From NCBI GenBank assembly GCA_964409865.1, contig CAYPGE010000002.1:17256-81255 (forward strand): a stretch of 64,000 nt of DNA. Reading direction: 5' to 3'. Both the position numbers and the translations under genes were made by a program. Of the stretch, positions 25,712-33,780 are shown in pieces. The DNA comes from Anammoximicrobium sp964409865. Its GTDB lineage: Bacteria; Planctomycetota; Planctomycetia; Pirellulales; Pirellulaceae. The notes beneath the pieces are model-generated. The model had not been told where the DNA came from, did no database searches, and saw only the letters and a list, made by a program, of their open reading frames with translations. How positions within the stretch are numbered: position 1 is the stretch's first letter; each line of letters starts with the position of its first letter.

Positions 25712-26188
25712 TCACTTCACCGAGGAGACTCCAAACTGGCAGTTGTCGCGTTCACTGCAGACGGCGCAGGGGCCGGCGTCGCCGCGAAGGCGGGTCAGGC
25801 AGCACTCGATGCGCTGCGACATGATCTCCGCCATCAGCGTATGCAGGCCCAGCGGAGCGGTGACCAGGAAGGGCACGCGGGGATGCTTCTGAGCGGCTGC
25901 AGCCGCCATTGCCGGGATGTCTTGCTCCCAGTGCCGGCCGGGCAAGAGGAAGTAGGGGTGGATGACGATCAGCCGTGCGCCGCGCTGCACACAGCGGTCA
26001 AAGGCGGCGGCGATCGAGGGTTCGGCCAAATCCATGTGCGCCGGCTCGACGATCTTGTATCCGCTGTGTTGCTGGAACATCGCCACCACGTCCAGCAGCA
26101 TGTCGTTGCTCTGTCTGCGTCGCGAGCCGTGATCGACGACGATGACGCCGATTTCGTCACGAGGCGGGAGGTGGGGAAGAGTCGCCAT
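25712..26188 (-). CDS. CbiX/SirB-like sirohydrochlorin chelatase with C-terminal Cys cluster
   Basis: This 158 aa single-domain chelatase of the CbiX family would insert Co2+ or Fe2+ into sirohydrochlorin for cobalamin or siroheme. The metal-ligand region DHGSRR holds His20 and the second conserved motif HPYFLLPGRHWEQDIP starts at His77. The length is near that of short archaeal or SirB-type forms. The C-terminus carries CAVCSERDNC (Cys141, 144, 150), a pattern that could bind an Fe-S cluster as reported for some CbiX proteins. It lies 60 nt downstream of the 1445 aa activase gene on the same strand and may share its transcript. Confidence 0.82.
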   Translation of the reverse strand: MATLPHLPPRDEIGVIVVDHGSRRRQSNDMLLDVVAMFQQHSGYKIVEPAHMDLAEPSIAAAFDRCVQRGARLIVIHPYFLLPGRHWEQDIPAMAAAAAQKHPRVPFLVTAPLGLHTLMAEIMSQRIECCLTRLRGDAGPCAVCSERDNCQFGVSSVK

Positions 26189-26248
26189 AACGGATGCGGT
26201 CTTGGAGTTGGGGCGCCTGATTAGACAGTCCTGGCGAACGGTCGGGCG

Positions 26249-29200
26249 TTAGCCCACCGGTTCCTTCGATGCTGGCACGTCAATCCTGGGGGAAACCCGC
26301 GGGCTCACGCCCGGCGGTTCGCCAACCGCCCGCTGGAACATCCGGGCCTGAGCCAGGAACGTCTCTAACCGTGTGTCGAGCGTTGGATCCTGCTGACCAT
26401 CGTAGCTGACCGTCAGCGCAGGCATCCCCTGCAGCGCGGGGGCAATTTTCTTCAGCAGGCTCTGGACGACGTTCGACGGCATGCAGGAGAAGGGCATCAC
26501 GTTAACGACACCTTGGCAGCCCTGGTGGGAAAACTCGATCGTCTTGGCGATGGTCAACACGGTCTCGCCTGCATCGAACGACGTGGGCAGAAAGGGAGCT
26601 GCCAGGTCGAGCAAGGCAGTCGTCTCCGGCTCCCGGATCGGACCCAACAGGCTCCAGAAGGGCCGGGCCAGCCGAGCGTGAATCCGCCGCTGTACGCGAT
26701 CCTGGAGGTAGTTTGCCAGCCATTGGCGAGGGCTGCGACGGGTCCAGGCTTCTCCCATCCGGAACCAGTTCATGTAGAAGTGGTATTCGGGGAAACTGGC
26801 CACTGTGACTTCGGCGCCCAGACGTTCCAGATGCCGGACGAGATCGTTGTTTGCAAAGCGGTGATGGCGCACATAGTTCTCCCCCACCACCCCGACGAGC
26901 GGCCGCGGCTGGCTGCGATCCGCCGGAATCGCGGCGAACCGGTCCGCGGCCCAAGCCATGAGGTCCACGAGCTGCCCAAACCTGGGACGCGATTCCATCA
27001 CCGCGCACAGCCGGTCCCCGCAGGCTTCGTACACGGCATCGGTTTGCCCCTCCTGGGCCTCGTAAGGCCGGATGGCCAGACAGCCCCGCAACAAGACATC
27101 GAAAGCGCACATCCCGCACCAGGCCAGCCGCGTGGCCCCGCGAGGCAGTGAACGACACTGGTCGTAAAACTCCCTGTTATGCGACAGGGAGACGATCGGC
27201 ACATCGCGCAAGCCGACATCCTCGAGCACCAGCTTCTGCAGGCACGAGTACTGGCCGAACCGGCACGGCCCCGCGCCGCCGGGCATGAAAAACGCGCTGC
27301 TCCGCGGGTCGAAGTCCGGCCGCTGCGTGACGCGGAGCATGTCGCCCGTGGTGATAATGCAGGGCAGGCACTCTTTGCCGCTGCAATGCCGCCGGCCGAG
27401 TTCCAGGCTTTCCTGGTCGGCCACGGGGATGACCTCGGCTCGCTGCCCGTGGGCCCGCAGGGCGGAGGCAACCCCGCGGCTGACATCGCCCATCCAAGGA
27501 AGGTACCAAGTGAGTTCTCGCCCGCTGCGCTGCTCCATCGGGTACCGTGGCGGGCGTGCCGGAAGGTCCGCCGCGGGCGCATTGGCGACGCTTTCCAGGA
27601 ACGCCTCGATCCGCGTGATGAGTCCCGCATCCGCCGAGTGCTCGTCGATTTCCAGCACCAGCGACGGCTTGGGAGCCATCAGGCGTTTGAAGTAGCCGAT
27701 CAGAAACGAGTCGGGCCCGCAGCCGAAGTTGGAGAGGTACACCGCGTGCAGCCGCGCGTCGGCCCGAATTTGCTCCGCGGCGAGCAGGATCCGTTGACCG
27801 AGCCTCCAATACATGTTGCGCAGCACGTGGTCCGCGCCAAGCCCGACCGGGCTCAAATCGAGAAAATCCATCGGCACGGGCAGGACGCCGTGCCGCCGCA
27901 ACTTGTCCGCCAGGTGCAAGTTCGCGCCGGGGTCGCAGCCGTTGTACGGACGGCTCACGATCACCACGGCACGGCGGGAGGCATCCAGACCGGAGAGCAC
28001 CTCGCGGCCACGTTGGCGACAAGCTTCTTCGAATGCTTCCTGGGCCTCCCAGGCCCGAGCGACCGCGCGCCGCAACCGGCGCCGCGAGGCGCCTAGTTCG
28101 CGGCCCACTTCGGCGAGGCTGCGCAGCACGCTGCGGGGGCCCTCCTGAAAACTCACCTGCGGCTGGAGGATCCGCGCGCCGCGGTGGGCCGACTCGAGCG
28201 CCGCGGCCACCTGGAAGGGGATCGATGTGACATAGGGGCAAGCCTGACTGTAGGCCGTCTCGCCGGCGCCTCCGGTCAACGTCGACACGCCGGGCAGCCA
28301 CACGTAGTCCACGCCCCGGTCGATGAGGTCCAGCACGTGCCCGTGCGCAAGCTTGACGGGGAAACAGGGCGTCGCGAGGACTGCCTGGACACCGCGGTCG
28401 ATAATCGACGGATTGGTCGTCGGGCTGAGGACGACGTTCACCTGCAACTCGCCCAGCAGTGTGCCCCAAAACGGCAGCAGTTGGTGATTCAGCAGGGCCA
28501 TGGGGATGCCCACGGTCGGCCGCTGAGGATCGCGGGTCGCGTTCAGGTGGGCGAACTTCCGCAGCAAGCGTTGGCGTTCGGCGAACAGGTCCGGCAGATC
28601 GCTCCGCAGGCGTTCCTGTTTGCGGTTGTAGCGGTCGCATCGCGAACCGTAATACAGGGGCTCCCGGCCGGCGATGGTGACTTCGTGGATTTCGCAGTTG
28701 TTGCTGCAGGCCTCGCACTCGAAGCTCCGCACGGTGTACTGCTGGTCGATCACCGCAAAGCCGCCGAACTTGCTGACGGAGTGTCCGTGCTTGGCTTGGT
28801 AGCGACGCACCAGCAGGGCGGCCCCGATGGCTCCCGTGACCTCGTGGTGCGGAGGCACGGTGATATTTCGGCCGGTGACCCTCTGGAAGGCGGCGACCAC
28901 GCCCTGATTGAAGGCCGTGCCGCCCTGGAAGAAGATCCGTTGACCGATTTGGCGTTGCCCCACCACGCGATTCAGGTAGTTGGTCACAATGGAATAGGAC
29001 AGCCCGGCGGCCAGGTCCGTAACCGGGGCGTTCCGTTGCTGGTGGCTCAACAAATCGGATTCCATAAACACCGTGCAGCGTTCGCCCAACCGGATCGGGG
29101 CGGCGCTGCTCAAGGCCAACTCGCCGAACTGCTGCCGAATGTCAATCCCCAGTCGCTCCGCCTGCTCCTCCAGAAAGCTCCCGGTGCCGGCGGCGCAGGC

Positions 29201-30586
29201 ATGATTCATCTCGAAATCGACGACCACGCCCCGGTCCAGGCCGATGTACTTGCTGTCCTGCCCGCCGATCTCGAAGATCGTGTCGACTTGGGGATCGATC
29301 GCCGCCGCGGCCGTGGCCTGGGCGGTGATTTCGTTGATCACCAGGTCGGCGCCGATAAAGTCGCCCGTGAGATACCGGCCCGAACCCGTCGTCGCCGCGC
29401 CCCGGATGCACACATAGTCGGCCACTTGCTCGGCAATCGCCGCCAGCGCCCGGCGGACGGCATCCAAGGGCCGGCCGGCAGTCATCAGGTAGATCTTCGC
29501 CAAAATCCGGCCGCCGGCGTCGAGCACGGCCGCTTTGGTGCTGATCGATCCCACGTCGACCCCCAGATAGGCGTCGATCGGCTGGTGGCGAGTCCGGGCC
29601 GCCAACTGTTCGCGACTCGGCAGCCCCCCACCGTCCCCGACACCGGGAGGCGACACGAGCGGCTGCAAATAGCGCCCGTTCCCGTTACTCTGGGGATGGC
29701 CGCGGCTCAGCAGCGAGAGATCCAGCCGGAAGCCATCGCGCCGATGGCTCGCTTCCGCGTTGCTGGCTCGTTCCTGCATCGTCGCCAACACCGCGCCCAG
29801 GGCCCCCGTACAGGCATGACAGTCGGGCACGAACAGTTCGCCCGGGCTCAAACCAAAAACGGTCTCCAAAGCGCGGACTACCCCCTGATTTGCGGCCACG
29901 CCGCCACAGAAGGCGATGGGGCGGGCCAACTCCGCGCCCCGGCCCAAGTTGGCCTTCAAGTTCCTCGCCAACCCCAGGCACAGCCCGGCCACCACGTCGG
30001 CGACCGTAGCCCCCTGCTGCTGCAGATGGATCATGTCGCTCTTGGCGAACACGCTGCAGCGACCGGCCACGTGGGGTGGCGAGGCACAGGATAAGGCCAG
30101 CCGCCCAAACTCTTCTTCGATGCGAATCCCCAGCCGCGAGGCCTGTTGATCGAGAAAGCTGCCGGTCCCCGCCGCACAGCTGGTGTTCATGGCCACGTCG
30201 ACCAGCGGCCGGTGATCCGCCGGGTCGGCCGGCAGCAGGATCAACTTGCTGTCCTCGCCGCCCATCTCGATGATCGTGCGAAGGTCGGGGCGAAGGTGGC
30301 GGAGCGCTAAGGCCTGACAGATCACTTCATTCACGAAGGGCATGCCCAGCAACTGGCAGATCAGCCGGGCGCCGGAACCCGTCCCAGCCACGAGTGCCCA
30401 AACGTCATCGCCGTGGCGAGCGAGCGTCTCGGCGAGAACGGCGGCGGCGGTCTCTGCCGGCTTGCCAAACGTCCGCCGGTACGACGTGTCGATGACTCGG
30501 CCTTCCAGGTCGGTGACCACCGTCTTCACGGAAACCGATCCGACGTCGAACCCGAGTGCTAATCGCCCCTCGTCGAGTAAACTCAT
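26249..30586 (-). CDS. Giant acyl-CoA dehydratase activase / 2-hydroxyacyl-CoA dehydratase-like protein
   Basis: This 1445 aa protein combines two BadF/BadG/BcrA-type ATPase modules with a DUF2229 region and a HgdB-like (2-hydroxyglutaryl-CoA dehydratase D-component) domain. ATPase 1 has GFDVGSVSVKT (12-22), GGEDSK and the [4Fe-4S] Cys in SCAAGTGSF (Cys137). ATPase 2 has GVDVGSISTK (from 342), GGQDSKY and CAAGTGSF (Cys464). A Cys-rich link (CEACSNNC, about 630) precedes DUF2229 (about 690-900). The dehydratase-like part includes CSGKECLPC. In related systems ATP drives reduction of the dehydratase cluster to make radical intermediates. The reaction here is unknown, and an anaerobic or microaerobic role is inferred. 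GGGAGGAAG precedes the ATG, which overlaps the stop of an upstream ORF. Confidence 0.9.
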   Translation of the reverse strand: MSLLDEGRLALGFDVGSVSVKTVVTDLEGRVIDTSYRRTFGKPAETAAAVLAETLARHGDDVWALVAGTGSGARLICQLLGMPFVNEVICQALALRHLRPDLRTIIEMGGEDSKLILLPADPADHRPLVDVAMNTSCAAGTGSFLDQQASRLGIRIEEEFGRLALSCASPPHVAGRCSVFAKSDMIHLQQQGATVADVVAGLCLGLARNLKANLGRGAELARPIAFCGGVAANQGVVRALETVFGLSPGELFVPDCHACTGALGAVLATMQERASNAEASHRRDGFRLDLSLLSRGHPQSNGNGRYLQPLVSPPGVGDGGGLPSREQLAARTRHQPIDAYLGVDVGSISTKAAVLDAGGRILAKIYLMTAGRPLDAVRRALAAIAEQVADYVCIRGAATTGSGRYLTGDFIGADLVINEITAQATAAAAIDPQVDTIFEIGGQDSKYIGLDRGVVVDFEMNHACAAGTGSFLEEQAERLGIDIRQQFGELALSSAAPIRLGERCTVFMESDLLSHQQRNAPVTDLAAGLSYSIVTNYLNRVVGQRQIGQRIFFQGGTAFNQGVVAAFQRVTGRNITVPPHHEVTGAIGAALLVRRYQAKHGHSVSKFGGFAVIDQQYTVRSFECEACSNNCEIHEVTIAGREPLYYGSRCDRYNRKQERLRSDLPDLFAERQRLLRKFAHLNATRDPQRPTVGIPMALLNHQLLPFWGTLLGELQVNVVLSPTTNPSIIDRGVQAVLATPCFPVKLAHGHVLDLIDRGVDYVWLPGVSTLTGGAGETAYSQACPYVTSIPFQVAAALESAHRGARILQPQVSFQEGPRSVLRSLAEVGRELGASRRRLRRAVARAWEAQEAFEEACRQRGREVLSGLDASRRAVVIVSRPYNGCDPGANLHLADKLRRHGVLPVPMDFLDLSPVGLGADHVLRNMYWRLGQRILLAAEQIRADARLHAVYLSNFGCGPDSFLIGYFKRLMAPKPSLVLEIDEHSADAGLITRIEAFLESVANAPAADLPARPPRYPMEQRSGRELTWYLPWMGDVSRGVASALRAHGQRAEVIPVADQESLELGRRHCSGKECLPCIITTGDMLRVTQRPDFDPRSSAFFMPGGAGPCRFGQYSCLQKLVLEDVGLRDVPIVSLSHNREFYDQCRSLPRGATRLAWCGMCAFDVLLRGCLAIRPYEAQEGQTDAVYEACGDRLCAVMESRPRFGQLVDLMAWAADRFAAIPADRSQPRPLVGVVGENYVRHHRFANNDLVRHLERLGAEVTVASFPEYHFYMNWFRMGEAWTRRSPRQWLANYLQDRVQRRIHARLARPFWSLLGPIREPETTALLDLAAPFLPTSFDAGETVLTIAKTIEFSHQGCQGVVNVMPFSCMPSNVVQSLLKKIAPALQGMPALTVSYDGQQDPTLDTRLETFLAQARMFQRAVGEPPGVSPRVSPRIDVPASKEPVG

Positions 30587-30813
30587 ACACTTCCTCCCAA
30601 TTCGACGATCTGACTCTGGTCGAATCGCTCTGCAACGTAGCGTACGATGGGCGTTAGGTCACCGGCTCGCCGCAGATCCTGCCCGCTGGTGACGCGGGAG
30701 CCGGCCGCCGAAGTCAGACCGTTGAAGTAGTCGCGTATTCTAATGCCAGCTGGGGTAAGGCCGCAAGGATCAAAACGGCCAGTGGCGCCGAACCGGCAAC
30801 GAGGATCTCCCAT
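30583..30813 (-). CDS. Possible small ORF translationally coupled to the giant activase
   Basis: A 76 aa frame ends in VELGGSV, and its TGA overlaps the activase ATG in an ATGA junction. That is the pattern of coupled genes. The second half (DYFNGL... to RYVAERFDQSQIVELGG) has sensible amino-acid composition. The first ~25 residues do not, so the true start may be downstream or the gene may be a remnant. No family was recognised. The rest of the 425 nt gap to 31011 has no gene I can support. Confidence 0.35.
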   Translation of the reverse strand: MGDPRCRFGATGRFDPCGLTPAGIRIRDYFNGLTSAAGSRVTSGQDLRRAGDLTPIVRYVAERFDQSQIVELGGSV

Positions 30814-31011
30814 GTGTTGGACGTCGAGAAACAAATGGGCGATGGGGCAAACCGCTGGCCGCGGAACTTGCGAGAAGTGAAGCGGTCGAACAGAATACGC
30901 GTGGTTCTTCGTTCGCACGGATTCCGAATCGTTGCCGACCACAAGACCCCTTTACCAAGAGGGGCAATTGCGTCCCGGCCGGAGGGCAGACTTCGGGAGG
31001 AAACACCAACC

Positions 31012-31740
31012 ATGCTGCACGGCTTGTCAAGATGGGCCCGCTGGCTCGGCTTGCTCTTGCTCCTCTCCGCCATCGCCGCGTGTTTTCTGTGGCAAGGGCC
31101 GGAGCGAACGCCCCAGGCCGGTCCGATGTGGCGTTACAGCCTGCGCGGAGCCGTGGTGGTCTTCAGCCTGTTGGCTTGGTATCTGACACAATCGCTGATC
31201 GGCGACCGCCGTCCGCCGTCCAACGGCTTGCGCGACCTGTTGCACGTGTGGACAGCGCCCTGGAATCGCTACCTGCACGCCCATCCCCGTTCGGCCAACG
31301 CCACGTTGGTAATCAGTTCGGCGGTGATCGACCTGATGGGCGTGGGGCTGATCGCGGCGAGCGTTTTCGGCCCGAGCATACGGCCCTTCGTCGCGCTGAT
31401 CATCCTCATGCTGATGCGTCAGGCCTGTCAGGCGGTCTGCGTCTTGCCCCCGCCGCCCGGGATCATCTGGCGTCATCCCGGCGTTCCCTCTCTGCTGGTG
31501 ACCTACCACGTTGGCGGAGACTTCTTCTTCTCGGCCCACACCGGCATCGCCGTGTTGTGTGCGATCGAAGTAGCCGGCACGTGCGTCTGGTGGCAGGCCC
31601 TGGCCGTCGGCCTGCTGGCCGTGTTTCAATCGGGCGTCGTCATCGTGCTGCGAGCCCACTATACGATGGATGTGTTCGCGGCAGTGGCGGCAGCCTTCTG
31701 CGCGGCGAAGCTGTCCGAGTGGCTGGTTTCGATGCCATAG
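31012..31740 (+). CDS. PAP2_C (sphingomyelin synthase-like) membrane phosphatase/transferase
   Basis: The 242 aa product has about six membrane helices and the active-site pattern of the PAP2_C/sphingomyelin-synthase group. GGDFFFSAHTG carries His176, and RAHYTMDV carries His216 and Asp220. In this family the His/His/Asp triad transfers a phosphoalcohol head group or removes phosphate from lipids. The open frame extends back to 30814, but GGGAGGA about ten bases before the ATG at 31012 and the start of the first helix favour this start. It is divergent from the activase gene and stands alone. Confidence 0.82.
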   Translation: MLHGLSRWARWLGLLLLLSAIAACFLWQGPERTPQAGPMWRYSLRGAVVVFSLLAWYLTQSLIGDRRPPSNGLRDLLHVWTAPWNRYLHAHPRSANATLVISSAVIDLMGVGLIAASVFGPSIRPFVALIILMLMRQACQAVCVLPPPPGIIWRHPGVPSLLVTYHVGGDFFFSAHTGIAVLCAIEVAGTCVWWQALAVGLLAVFQSGVVIVLRAHYTMDVFAAVAAAFCAAKLSEWLVSMP

Positions 31741-31878
31741 TGCGTCGTCAAGGTCAAAAACTGGGGGTTCGCCAAGTTTTCGCGATTCATCCATCGTTCA
31801 GCCTGATTGCCACGTTGGGTGCGTCCGGCTAATATTGGGGGGGCTGGGTGCTTCGGTTCTTTGCTGCGTCTGTTCAAG

Positions 31879-32214
31879 ATGGAGATTAAGATCGTGGCTC
31901 AGGAATCACAGATTGCGGATGGATATTCGATCCACCGGGAAATACATCAAGCGGAAACGCGGGGCCCGATCGTGGTCGGCATCGGCGCGTCCGCGGGAGG
32001 CGTGGAGGTCGCGGAAAGCCTTTTTGCACAGATGCCATCCGACACAGGGATGTCGTTTGTGCTGTGCCAGCACCTCGCTCCCCAACGCCCCAGCCTGCTG
32101 GCGGAACTGCTGGCACGACAATCTCAGATGCCCGTGCGAGAGGCTCAAGATGGAATGAGGCTTGAGCCGAACGAGGTCTATGTCGTCAAGCCCGGAACCC
32201 ATGCGCGACGGTGA
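31879..32214 (+). pseudogene. Truncated CheB methylesterase fragment
   Basis: The 111 aa frame matches the N-terminal half of a CheB catalytic domain. It has VGIGASAGGVE with the nucleophile Ser38, FVLCQHLAP with His65, and LLARQSQMPVREAQDGM. It then breaks off shortly after the LEPNEVYVV strand, losing the catalytic Asp. Similar sequences occur at the N-terminus of CheB-CheR-PAS sensor kinases. The end runs, in another frame, into a histidine-kinase ATPase piece. It is unlikely to be functional. Confidence 0.7.
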
Positions 32215-32485
32215 TTGGCTCAGACTCCGGGTCGAGGACTGGGGCCTCGGGTTCGACGCCGTAGCCACCGGCAAGAACCGGTTCGGGCTGCGCGGGATCA
32301 AGGAACGCGCTCGCTTGCATGACGGCCGCTGCCACATCGATACGGCACCCGGCCGAGGCACTCGCATCGTGGTCGAACTGCCGTTCGTGGCAGCGGTGAC
32401 GGCCGAAGCGGAAGCCGACGGACGGGAACGAGTTCCGGCGGCAAGCCCAGACGGGCATGCTGCGAGTCGGGGTGCCTCCTATTGA
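32197..32485 (+). pseudogene. C-terminal histidine-kinase ATPase fragment joined to the CheB piece
   Basis: In the frame 32162-32485, residues from about 32215 on match the end of a HATPase_c domain: VEDWGLGFD (G1 box), RFGLRGIKERA (G2) and GRGTRIVVELPF. This is the NarL-partner (HisKA_3) type. The histidine, N-box and sensor parts are missing. The switch from CheB to kinase homology falls within about 25 nt and changes frame, as expected for a deletion inside a hybrid CheB...kinase gene. Confidence 0.65.
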
Positions 32486-33018
32486 TTCTCTTCCAGGACC
32501 CACGCGGTCGCATCGTGCGTGAGTTCGCCCCCTGTGCCCAGGTTCAACTTGAGTTTGAGACGCTCCCGGTAGGCGTTCACCGTGTTGGTGCTCAAACGGA
32601 GCTTGCTGGCGATCTCGCGGATACTGGCCCCTTGGCCGATCAAGCGAAACACATCCAGTTCCCGGTCCGAAAGCGACTCGATGGGCGAATGCCGCAAATC
32701 TTCGCCTTCTTGCGTGCGGTGCAGAACGCGTCCGACGAGTTCTTCGCTGAAATACATCTTCCGGTCCCGCACCCGCAGGATCGCCTCCAGGATCGTGGGG
32801 GCCGGATCTTGCTTGTTGACGTACCCGTTGGCTCCCGCGCGCAGCACGCGCTCGCCGTACAGCCGCTCGTCATGCATCGAGTAGACGACAATCCGCACCG
32901 CTGGGTCGTAGGCTTTGATCTGCTTGATCAGGCTGATTTCGTCGCCGGACTTGAGGCTGATATCGACTACCACCAGGTCGGGGTGCAGTCTACGGATTTC
33001 CCGCATCGCCTCGCCCGG
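32479..33018 (-). pseudogene. NarL/LuxR-type response regulator lacking the receiver N-terminus
   Basis: About 180 aa of clear homology: receiver part from EAMREIRRLHPDLVVVDIS (phospho-acceptor Asp in VVVDIS), VYSMHDERLYGERVLRAGANGYV, then a LuxR HTH with LSDRELDVFRLIGQGASIREIA and STNTVNAYRERLK. The first ~45 receiver residues, including the acidic Mg-binding pair, are absent. The open frame continues upstream to 33285 with unrelated sequence. It converges on the kinase fragment, which may once have been its partner. Confidence 0.72.
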
Positions 33019-33373
33019 CGGTAGGCCAGAGCAGGGAGTTGTCACAGAATCCGCGACACGGTGTTCGCAGAATTCGCGACCTACGGGGGATCCGTCCGTT
33101 GGCAAACTTGACGAATGCTGCGACGGATGTCTGGCAGGGATCTTTTCAAGTTCTCGCAAGGGAGACGGAGCATGTTGCAGCAGCGGGAGCGGACGACTCG
33201 AGGCGAGTCCGCTGGGGGCAGCAGTCAGTCCTCGGAAGAACTGCTCGAAGCGCAGGTCCAAGCCGACTTGGTTGGGAAGAGACACCGCGGCACAATCGGC
33301 GCAGCCTGCCGTTTGGGAGACGGGCTGGGGTCGCCATGGAATTGTCGGCCAGGACGCCCAACGGGTCTTCCAT

Positions 33374-33607
33374 TTGGCGGCGTTCGCCGATGGCAGCCAG
33401 AATCAGGCTGGCAATCTTTGAAACCGTCCTGATTCCCGCCCGGCCCAGGACAAGCTCGATGGCCTGAGCAAAGCGGAACACTCCACCCGCGATCCCGACA
33501 TTGGCGATCAGCAACTGCAGATGGATCTGATGGACGAGTTGGTTCGCGCTAGCGACAAGACCGCCTAACGGACGGATGCCTAACAGACGGATGAGTCCCG
33601 TTTTCAT
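33374..33607 (-). pseudogene. Possible MarC-like membrane protein fragment
   Basis: In a 153 aa minus frame the segment IELVLGRAGIRTVSKIASL followed by ILAAIG resembles the last helices of MarC-family proteins. Flanking sequence does not fit and no full gene is present. Nothing else convincing was found between the response-regulator remnant and 33780. Confidence 0.25.
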
Positions 33608-33780
33608 GCGGAGAATCGACGATGCCTCAGACGCCGCACACGGAACATTTCACTTCCCTTGAAAGAACAACTGTCGAAGGCTTATCCTAACGTGTTGAGA
33701 TTCAGCGCCGCTGGAAGTCAGTCTCCAGTGGCCGCGGAGCGACGGTTCACCGGTCGGCAGCGATTGGGGAAGGACACGTG

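Noticed and set aside
28184..30094. 636 aa plus-strand frame over the activase gene
   Set aside because: The minus-strand gene has unmistakable ATPase and cluster motifs. The plus frame has none and lacks an SD.
33419..33567. Hydrophilic plus-strand frame (AEHSTRDPDIGDQQLQMD region)
   Set aside because: It reads like protein over ~45 residues but has no start, no SD and no recognised family, and it overlaps the MarC-like minus fragment. It may be a remnant but cannot be supported as a gene.
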